Of a stretch of 64,000 bases of DNA, positions 56,269 through 64,000 are shown one piece after another. This DNA is from Taudactylus pleione (Eukaryota; Chordata; Amphibia; Anura; Myobatrachidae). The notes under the pieces are model-generated. The model did not search any database. It was not told the DNA's origin and worked only from the letters and a program-made list of their open reading frames with translations. Position 1 is the stretch's first letter; each line of letters opens with the position of its first letter. The stretch is taken from positions 3,038,001 to 3,102,000 of the forward strand of contig JAUIMM010000484.1 of the NCBI GenBank assembly GCA_031769625.1, given 5' to 3'. A program made the translations under genes and the position numbers.

Positions 56269-57115
56269 GGGCCGGATTCAATTAGAGGCAAAAAGTGCTG
56301 TTTGTAGAAAAGTTTTCGCAGATTTATACTTTTTGCCTGTTTTCAAAGTATCTCTATATTCAATTCCAGGACGATTTCGCCTAAGCGGAAACTCAATGCA
56401 TGGTAATAGGCGAAAGATGAATAGGAGGTGAAAAAAAGTGCAAAATCTTTATTTTGAAGTTCAAACATGGGAAAAAGATTCAGAACCCATGGGACAGCCC
56501 CCCAGAGGACAAATCAGCCAAAAAATTACCGCAGAACACCCCAAAAAAGATGTAACTTTTGGGACAAAAAAAAAAGTGGGGGGACAAACATAAAAACTAG
56601 CTAAATAGACTTCTTGTGGGGCTGCAAGAATGGCTCAAGTGTTTTTGGGATTGCAGGTGCATGTATCAGGTAGATTTTTCACGTTTTTTATAAGTTCACT
56701 TCAGATACATAAAAATATGCTAGCACCCATTTTCAAGTACCTCAAATTTGACAGGAGTACTTATTTTCACCAAAAAAATGCAGCTTTATGCTATTCTTCA
56801 TCACTTTTACAAGACGCTAATAGCAAGCTATTTACACAACTTAAGTACCCAAAATAGTTATATTAGGGCTATTAGTACACATCTATATTGATTTCTTATG
56901 TTAGTGCATCATTTTTTGGGGTACAGCCTGATTTCCCCAATTCTTTCATTACTTTCCGCCTATTCCACATTCGCCGCTTTCCGTTTTCGCCTGTTTTGGA
57001 ATTGAATTAGACGAAAAGCGGACACGGAAAGATTTTGCCTCTGAAACAGGCGAATGAGGCAGAAGTCGGACAGGCGAAACTTTGCCAATTTTTCGCCTGT
57101 AATTGAATACGGGCC
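56269..57115. mobile_element. 3-bp-TSD MITE with ggattcaattag termini
   Basis: The left end gggccggattcaattagagg and the right end gcctgtaattgaatacgggc, then c, are inverse copies. ata flanks both sides (56266-56268, 57116-57118). The 847-bp interior pairs across the centre (gcgaaagatgaataggaggt, ttcgcctgttttggaattga). Related to 32466-33287. Confidence 0.88.
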
Positions 57116-57118
57116 ATA

Positions 57119-57811
57119 GTATGAAATCCTCCACCTCATTCAGTTGAACCTAGTTGAGAATGACGGTTACACCGCAAAAGGATACCACAAGGTGGCAGCA
57201 ACGTACAAAAATCAATACAGGCATGGATAAAATACTGCAAGTACAAACGGTTACATCATGTACCTTGTAACTCATTGCATGTCAAGCTGCTAATGACTAA
57301 AATGATTTATCATTCTAAAGAGGGAAAATCTACCACATGCAACCTGATTATTTTTTTTTAAAGCAACACTAGGGAATGGATTAAAAAAGAACCTGCCATA
57401 ATAAAATATAATACACCAAATTCCTGTAGCTAGAATAACTTGTAACTTGAATAATGGTTTAATAAGTTACACAAGATTTATGCATATTGTACCATGGCAT
57501 TATGGTAATGATGTCAGCTGCCCACACTGATTAAAAGAATGGTGTCACCAAAGTTATCAACAAATGTGAAAAATACTTTTTTTTTTTGTATTACGTTTGG
57601 CACATTTTTCCAACTACAGTACAGTGCAGATATTTAGACATGGCCCAAAAACTACCCTTAAATATATAGTGTCAACCTTATCGGTCCCAAGACTAACTTT
57701 TTTGTTTTTTAAATGACAGTTTTTATTCAGTTCAAGCAATGCAAAAAAAAACAACAATGATAAGTAACAATTGTTGCATAAAGGAATTAGAATAATATAA
57801 ATTTTATAAAC
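57119..57811. other. AT-rich stretch with no recognised gene
   Basis: Nothing recognisable; poly-T and poly-A runs only. Confidence 0.5.
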
Positions 57812-58180
57812 ACAGACGGTGTAATGGTTAGCGTTACTGCCTCACAGCACTGAGGTCATGGGTTCGATTCCCTCTACGGCTCTAACTGTGCGGAGTTTGT
57901 ATGTGCTTCCGTGGGTTTTGTGCAGAGTTTGTATGTGCTTGCATGAGTTTCCTACGGGTACTCCGGTTTCCTCCCACGCTCCAAAAATATACTGGTAGGT
58001 TAATTGGCTCCCCACAAAAAATTTACCATAGTGTGTATGTGCTTGTGCATGTCATAGGGAATATAGATTGTAAGCTCCACTGGAGCAGGGACAGGTGTGA
58101 ATGGTAAGATATTCTCTGTAAAGCGCTGCGGAATATGTGTGCGCTATATAAATAACTGGTAATAAATAAAATAAACAAAA
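57812..58180 (+). mobile_element. tRNA-derived SINE with a small internal duplication
   Basis: ggtgtaatggttagcgttac (57818 onward) is the A-box region and catgggttcgattccctct (57857 onward) a well-kept B box. gagtttgtatgtgctt occurs twice, about 30 bases apart, a local duplication absent from the copy at 52791. The remaining body (ggtttcctcccacgctccaa, ctggtaggttaattggctcc, gcgctatataaataactggt) and an ATAAA-rich tail are intact. Confidence 0.9.
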
Positions 58181-58450
58181 ATATATGGCGGTAGAATGAG
58201 ATAATGGATAAATACAAAGTACTGCACTTACAAATATCAGGGAGCTGTGGGATGCTATCTAGACAGCATAGGTCATCATCTTCTCAGAGGTCTTCTATCC
58301 ACTTGTGGAATCGATGCCACGTTAAGTTACTGCACTTCGCCGGGCTAGAGGGGGTACTACACAATACTAGGCAGGACTTCTGAAACGTCAGTGTATATCA
58401 ATTGTCCAGAGTATGCAGAAACAAAAGCTCAAACTTGGATAAAGAACAAT

Positions 58451-58868
58451 TGGCCTAATTCATCACGGATCGCAATTGTAACAGCGAATGCAGATTGTCT
58501 GATGGTGCATACTGCTCATGCGTATGCACCGCAGTGCGCAGGCCAGTATTGCGATCACACAGTGATCACATATGCAGATACAAAGCCATCACAGAGAGTG
58601 ATGGGAGGTCAGCGTTTGGGGGTGGTGACGGGAGTGGTCAGAAAAACACAGGCGTGCCCGTCTGTTTGAACGCTGCTGTAATTCTGTGTGAGGAGTCGAT
58701 ATTTCTCGATGGTACCGTAGTATACGCAGGTCTGACAGATGTGAGATAGCGATAGTGGGCATCTCTATGCTGGCTGAGCAGTTGCATACATTAGCATATT
58801 TTCGCAGCAGAACTGCGTTCGTAATCCGTAGCTGCGATCACAATAGCGATCCGTGCTGAATCAGGCCC
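58451..58868. mobile_element. 3-bp-TSD MITE, family C, complete
   Basis: The left end tggcctaattcatcacggat, then cgc, and the right end gcgatccgtgctgaatcagg, then ccc, are inverse-related. aat flanks both sides (58448-58450, 58869-58871). The interior words gcatattttcgcag and tgcgatcac recur in the partial copies at 1.3 and 4.85 kb. Confidence 0.88.
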
Positions 58869-58871
58869 AAT

Positions 58872-59689
58872 GTTCTGAGCAAGAACAGAGCTGTGACACT
58901 TAGCCCAATGAGAGAGTCAGGCGGCCCTTTAAAAAATAAATAAATAAATAAAGCTGATGGGTGGATCGTGATCCAAAACCCACACTTGGTACCATGAAGT
59001 TTAATATATAATCCAACAGCATACAAATATCAGTCCAATATAAACCTGTGAATTAGTATAATTACATAGTAATTAATGGCTTCAGTTGTACATGGAGAGA
59101 TTAATTGTTTCTATTTTTAAAATAGTTTCCAGGGACACCGCTTCTGAGCCGTTAAATTGGAGCGCAGGTTGCAGATACCGCAACAGTGCATCTTGGGGCT
59201 CTGCCATACCTCTTATGTTATTATAATGTACTATTGTGTATCCTAAATACTCATACTCAATAATATTAGCTTATACATCCCAGAGAATGAGTTAATTTCA
59301 TCTTATATGCAAAAAAATATTGTTTTTTCAGTGTGGTTCAGTACAGAAGAAGGACATGTCCATGGACTAACCATTCAGCAGATAAATCCTTTACAACCTG
59401 GGACTTTCCCAGAAGCACATGTGCAGGCACATTCTTAGTGTAAGTCTCCTGGGAGGTGATTGGAGGGGATTCTCAGGGTAAGAGCTTTCTCGCAAGACCT
59501 GTCCCCGCCTGCGGTATGTCATACATCCTCCTTGTGATGTATTGAAATATCACTTTATCCCATCCCATCTGCATCTGAGATCCGGACTGTGATAAATATG
59601 CCCCTAAGCTATCCTCTAGCTAAGCCCGATTACTGTGAGTAGTACAATTATCCATGCTCAGTAAGTGCTCTGAACATGGATGTGACTTA
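58872..59689. other. Stretch with no recognised gene
   Basis: It includes a short (aaat)n run at 58933-58952. No other structure recognised. Confidence 0.5.
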
Positions 59690-59889
59690 TAGATGATGGG
59701 GCTGATGCAGAGTGGTCACTATGACAGGGTTCACATATTTTCCCACAGTGCATTGCCAGAATGTGAGCAGGCTGAAATGCGCGATTGCAAAATGCAATGC
59801 ATTATAGATGCAGCAAGCCTTACAAGCGCAGAGGGGCGTGGAGGGGTGTTCTCGCTTGCCAAAGCTCAGTGTGGACATTCATGTAAATA

Positions 59890-60182
59890 CATACTTGCTT
59901 ACTCTCCCAGGAGCTACGGGTGGCTCCCGATTTCTTGGGTAACCCCCTGCACCCCTGAAAGAGTAGGCAGATCTCCCACATCCCTAACTCTTCCTAGTGA
60001 AGTGGGCAGGTTGGGGAGATTCTCCGAGTAATGTACGGTCCTGTAGGGAGTGACTGGGCTAAATGACGCGAATCGCAAATCGGGGCCTAATGACAGCTAT
60101 AGTCTGGCCTTGCTCCCCGAAGCTGAGAGCAGCTCCTTTCTGGCTGCTCCCGGAAAGGATTCCTGAAAAGTTGGTAAGTATG
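59890..60182. mobile_element. Decayed MITE with catactt / aagtatg ends
   Basis: catacttgcttactctccca on the left and gaaaagttggtaagtatg on the right are imperfect inverse copies of the 15306-15608 type. The interior keeps gctcccgatttcttgggtaa and tccgagtaatg-type words. Confidence 0.45.
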
Positions 60183-60445
60183 TGTAAATGGTTATTCCGA
60201 TCAGCGATTATGTACATGCCAGTTATGAGGCACATTTCTTTTCATCTGTTGTAGGGCAAGTGCAAATAAACGCTGATGAAGATAACTTGTCACACACTAG
60301 GCCCATACTCTACCCATGCAGATTCAGACACGTCTTGTGTATGTCTCTGCATACTGTATGTTATTCACACCCATACATTGCATAGCTGCTTCATCTGTAT
60401 GCATGTTCTTCTCTGACACTGATTACATGGAATCCGGATGATAGG

Positions 60446-60837
60446 TCTACAATAAAAAGGTAGTCCATAAATAGGTCGACAGTCAATAGGTTGACAGGGA
60501 TATTAGGTCGACAGGTAATTGGTTGACAGTGATTTAGGTCGACAGGATTAAAAGGTCAACTTTCAAATGGTTAACACAAAAAAAGGTTGACACATGGTTA
60601 TTAATGATTTTTAGGTTTAGGGGTTAGCTTTAGTCTTAAAATAGCAAAAAAAAAAATGTGTGGACCTTATGCGTGGCGACCATACGAATGTCGACCTTTT
60701 AGCCCTGTCGACCTTTTAACCCTGTGAACCTAAGTCACTGTCGACCAATTACCTGTCTACCTAATGTCCCTGTCGATTTATTGACCCTTTTGAACATCTG
60801 GTGTCAACCTATTGACTGTCTACCTTTTTATTGTAGA
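60446..60837. mobile_element. GTCGAC-rich foldback element, uninterrupted
   Basis: The outer ends tctacaataaaaaggtag and ctacctttttattgtaga are inverse copies. Each arm is a series of degenerate words (aggtcgacagtcaatagg, ttaggtcgacaggtaattgg, tttaggtcgacaggattaaa) spaced about 20-23 bases apart. The same words appear inverted on the right (tgtcgaccttttagccc, actgtcgaccaattacc). The terminal arms are thus inverted repeats built from tandem repeats. Confidence 0.88.
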
Positions 60838-61104
60838 GTTATTAATCCATACCCAGATAACATTTATTGGTTATCACTGGTTATGAATGCCAACCCCCTT
60901 TTCATTGACCTGTGAGATGGAATATTCAGGTAACCTAATATATGATGCTACTAATGATCTATATAACTTTATTCTTTAAGTCTATATAGGATTGATTTCA
61001 CTGTGTATATTTGTATGTCGTTGGAGGAGAGCTGGAAAAAATAATCAACTCAGTTCTATTTAAAAAAATTTTTTTGAAAAGCTATATATATATATTTAAA
61101 CATA

Positions 61105-61697
61105 GGGCCCGATTCAGACCCGGACGCTAAGCCGCGAACTCTCGCTATGGGCGTTTGTCGCCAATCTTCGCATGCATATGCGTCAAAATATGCATGCGCG
61201 AACCAGTCACCGCGTCTGGGAATCGTGTGCTCGTAGTACAAAGACTGAGTGCTACTTTGAGTGACAGATAGTGCCGTTTGTGGGTGGTAACAGGAGAAGG
61301 TGCTTGTGACCGGGGGAGTGGTGGTGCGAACTCAGGCGTCTCTGGGCATCAAAGCGGCGTTTAATGGGCGTCCATAATTAGCATGGAGGCATCATTGTAC
61401 ACATCACTTGGTTGTATTTCAGCCTGCAGTGATCGCAGCGCTTGCGGTGGGGTAGGGTCTACCTCAAGCGCTGCAGCTCTGATGGATCTCGATGTTACAG
61501 ATTAATCATACACTTCCTGGAGATGACGTGTGCTAAGAAAAGTAGGCATCATTATACCGGGGTGCGCTCACTCTGTCGTCGCCTTCTAAAACATAGAGGG
61601 CGTCCTTACACCAGACAGTGCGATCGCGGAATTTGCATACCCGGCCCCTGACAGTAGCGAGAGAGTGCAGCTTAGCGTCCTGGTCTGAATGAGCTCC
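61105..61697 (+). mobile_element. MITE, family B, complete
   Basis: Ends gggcccgattcagacccgga and ctggtctgaatgagctcc are flanked by ata (61102-61104, 61698-61700). The interior follows family B order: gtttgtgggtggtaacagga, gaaggtgcttgtgaccgggg, ttgcggtggggtagggtcta, ctggagatgacgtgtgctaa and gagggcgtccttacaccaga. Confidence 0.9.
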
Positions 61698-61773
61698 ATA
61701 ATTCTCTTTTGCAATAGATCAATTTTAATAGATTAGTTTATATTTGTCTGAATATTCTTGTTATAAAAATGAT

Positions 61774-62312
61774 GGCCCTGATTCAGAGCCGGACGCTCTG
61801 ACCAGAGCGCTCGCTCTGAATCAGGGTCCTCCTCCATTAATATGGAGCGTCCTCCTGGACGCTCGTATAGCTGTGGGTCACCACCCACAGCATATACGAG
61901 CGTGCAAAAAGATGGTCGCGATGGTCTTTACCATCGCGACCATCGGACTTGCGAGGGAAAACCTGCGGTCGGGTTTCCCAGCCGCAAGGCCAGGAGTGAT
62001 TTTGGCTCTATCAGAGCCAAAATCACTCCCACTGACATCACTAGTGATGTCAGTGGGGCCGGCTTCAGACGGCAGGCGTTCCCATGGGAACGCCTCCGTC
62101 TGGCAGGCACGCCCACCAAAGGGGACGTGCTGTCAATCAACATCGACAGCACGCCCCCTTTGGTGCGAGATCCGGAGCGATGGAAAGTCCTTTGCTCGCC
62201 GGGTCTCGCGTATGCGCATGACGGAGCTCCCTCCGTCGTGCGCATGCGCAGTGGGGACCATCGACCCACTTGCGAGCGTACTGCCGCTCGCGAGTGGGTC
62301 TGAATGACCCCC
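61774..62312 (+). mobile_element. Hairpin-rich MITE, family A, complete
   Basis: The left end ggccctgattcagagccgga and the right end gtgggtctgaatgacccc bound a chain of hairpins. These are a stem at 61859-61878/61881-61902, gtcgcgatgg / ccatcgcgac at about 61915-61943, agtgattttggctct / agagccaaaatcact near 61995-62030, a 28-bp palindrome near 62031-62058, and ggcgttcccatgggaacgcc at 62074. The plus-strand frames across it (up to 187 codons) are by-products. The flanking duplication is not clear. Confidence 0.88.
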
Positions 62313-62323
62313 TATATTCTGAT

Positions 62324-62960
62324 CAGGGGCGTCGGAACGATTTTATGTTGGGGGGGCAACATAAAATCGTTTCGGCGCACCCTCCCCCCCAATAATAGAC
62401 CAAATAATAATAAATATCCCCCAAAGGCTCCAATAAGAATGAGGAATAGTCAATATTCCTCATCCTTATAGGTCCTACAGATGATATAGTGTGACACTCC
62501 GCTCTCAGCTCACTGCCTGCAGCCTCTGCATGTCCCTTTCCCGCTGCTGTGTGATTTATATAACAAACAAAATAATGGCAGCTGATGGTGTTAATTATAG
62601 ATGGCTTTTTGTTGAAGGTTTATTGCATCAATGGGAAACCGTTGATGGACATTCTTGCATTACAGATAGGGGCCCCCCTTCTTCTCCCCTCTTCCTCCCT
62701 CCCTCCCCTGCCCTCTCTCACCTGATTGAGTGGTGGCCGGCCGGCGGGGACGGTCGGGCTGTGCTTTATAGCAATAGGCTGCACAGCCCCTGCACCACAC
62801 GGAGGAGGAGATGTTTCGGCCGGTGATTTAACTTAAAGACTGCACATTACACCTCCTCCTCTGTGCGGTGCAGGAGCCGTGCATACTATTCCTATACAGC
62901 ACAGCTCCTGACCGTCCCCGCCTGCCCGCCCCTTTCTTTCACATGTTTGCGCCCCCGCTA
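62324..62960. mobile_element. hAT-type repeat with caggggcgtcgga end
   Basis: The left end caggggcgtcggaacga and the right end gtttgcgcccccgcta are inverse-related. attctgat lies before (62316-62323), and gttctgat / attctgat overlap after (62961-62974), consistent with an 8-bp duplication. Interior: a cctcctcctctgtgcggtgc / gcaccacacggaggaggag pair. No gene. Confidence 0.6.
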
Positions 62961-62983
62961 GTTCTGATTCTGATTAATATATA

Positions 62984-64000
62984 CAGTCAGGTGCATAAAT
63001 ATTGGGACATTGACAGAATTTTCATATTTTGGCCTCTATTCACCACCACAATGGCTTTGAAATGAAACAAACAAGATGTGCTTTAACTGCAGACTTTCAG
63101 ATTTAATTTGAGGGTAATTACATCCAAATCAGGTGAACGTGTAGGAATTACAACGGTTTCTATATGTGCCTCCCACTTTTTAAGGGGCCAAAAGTAATGG
63201 GACTATCAACTCAAAAGCTATTTCATGGACAGGTGTGGACTATTCCCTCATTATTTCATTATCAATTAACCAAGTAAAAGGTCTGGAGTTGATTCTAGGT
63301 GTGACATTTGCATTTGGAATCAGTTGCTGTCGACTCTCAATATGAGATCCAAAGAGCTGTCACTATCAGTGAAGTAAGCCATCATTAGGCTGAAAAATCA
63401 AAACAAACCCATCAGAGACATAGCAAAAACATTAGGTGTGGCCAAATCAACTGTTTGGAACATTCTTAAAATGAAAGAACCGGAGAGCTCAGCAACACCA
63501 AAAGACCCAGAAGACCACGGAAAACAACTGTGGTGGATGACAGAATAATTATTTCCCTGGTGAAGAAAAACCCCTTCACAACAGTTGGCCAAATCAAGAA
63601 CACTCTCCAGGAGGTAGGTGTATATGTGTCAAAGTCAACAATCAAGAGAAGACTGAATATAGAGTGTTCACCACAAGATGTAAACCATTGGTGAGTCACA
63701 AAAACAGGAAGACCAGATTAGAGTTTGCCAAACAACATCTAAAAAAGCCATTACAGTTCTGGAACAACATCCTATGGACAGATAAGACAAAGATCAACTT
63801 GTACCAGAGTGATGGGAAGAGAAGAATATGGAGAAGGAAAGGAACTGCTCATGATCCAAAACATGCCAGCTCATCAGTGAAGCATGGTGGTGGTAGTGTC
63901 ATGGTGTGGGCATGTATGGCTGCCAATGGAACTGGTTCCCTTGTATTTATTGATGATGTGACTGCTGAAAAAAGCAGCAGAATGAATTCTGAAGTGTTTC
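62984..64000 (+). mobile_element. Tc1-like transposon, left part, runs off the window
   Basis: Starting after TA at 62982-62983, cagtcaggtgcataaatatt is a typical Tc1-like terminus. About 350 bp of leader follows (ctttaactgcagactttcag, aaaagtaatgggac), then the transposase relic at 63342. The right terminus lies beyond the window. Confidence 0.88.
63342..64000 (+). pseudogene. Tc1-like transposase pseudogene, partial at edge
   Basis: From ATG at 63342 the frame reads MRSKELSLSVK, then a stop, then an HTH region: AIIRLKNQNKPIRDIAKTLG and VAKSTVWNILKMKE. A shift near 63480 moves into TTVVDD and NPFTTVGQIKNTLQEVGV. A second shift near 63665 leads into FTTRCKPLVSHKNRKTRLEF and FWNNILWTDKTKINLYQ, with the first catalytic Asp (TD). 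The block HGGGSVMVWACMAANGTG follows. The second Asp and Glu would lie past 64000. It belongs to a different Tc1 lineage from the relic at 13543-14536. It carries at least one stop and two shifts, so it is inactive in this copy. Confidence 0.9.

Noticed and set aside
57812..57885. tRNA gene
   Set aside because: A- and B-box words are present, but the sequence continues into a conserved SINE body seen in three copies, and no proper acceptor stem can be folded.
61744..62307. Plus-strand open frame of 187 codons (and a 153-codon frame in another phase)
   Set aside because: It coincides with a hairpin-rich MITE, and frames of similar length exist on both strands. The palindromic GC-rich sequence explains the lack of stops.

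Overview
This window looks like intergenic or intronic DNA from a large, repeat-rich vertebrate genome, most probably a frog or toad. The evidence is the mixture of repeats: hAT elements with 8-bp target duplications, MITEs with 3-bp duplications and a gggcctgattcag terminus, Tc1-like transposons, a tRNA-derived SINE, and long foldback elements. The assignment to Anura rests on remembered repeat families, not on a search. I see no intact host protein-coding gene, no rRNA or tRNA gene, and nothing bacterial. The one possible host element is a 36-bp candidate micro-exon at 26404-26439, inside a quiet AT-rich stretch (26.4-31.0 kb) that reads like intron.

Layout. 1-5 kb: a nested stack in which ~155-bp tandem units of a hAT element are interrupted by a hairpin-rich MITE, which is itself interrupted by a hAT element carrying a minisatellite. 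5-9 kb: a foldback MITE, then a decayed hAT transposon on the minus strand with a BED zinc finger, a subterminal tandem array and its terminus at 8998. 9-17 kb: MITEs, a palindromic element split by another MITE, a broken Tc1-like transposase with DD38E spacing, and a hAT MITE with a perfect 8-bp duplication. 17-22 kb: a 31-bp minisatellite with 124-bp higher-order order, then a recent 1.85-kb tandem segmental duplication. 23-26 kb: a SINE split by a MITE, and an element with telomere-like CCCTAA repeats.

26-39 kb: candidate intron, hAT and TA-flanked MITEs, palindromes, a GTCGAC-rich element interrupted by an unusual inverted-arm insertion with a 14-bp duplication, and a second telomere-like element. 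40-51 kb: several 3-bp-TSD MITEs, minisatellites, and a second decayed hAT transposon with a C-terminal dimerisation remnant at 47.8 kb. 51-64 kb: a BED-finger fragment, SINEs, more MITEs, and a Tc1-like element running off the right edge.

The interest lies in structure, not in gene systems. Several insertions can be dated relative to each other from empty sites. Inverted arms in the hairpin-rich MITE family co-vary between copies. The gggcctgattcag terminus is shared by three otherwise different MITE families, consistent with mobilisation by one transposase that is not in the window.
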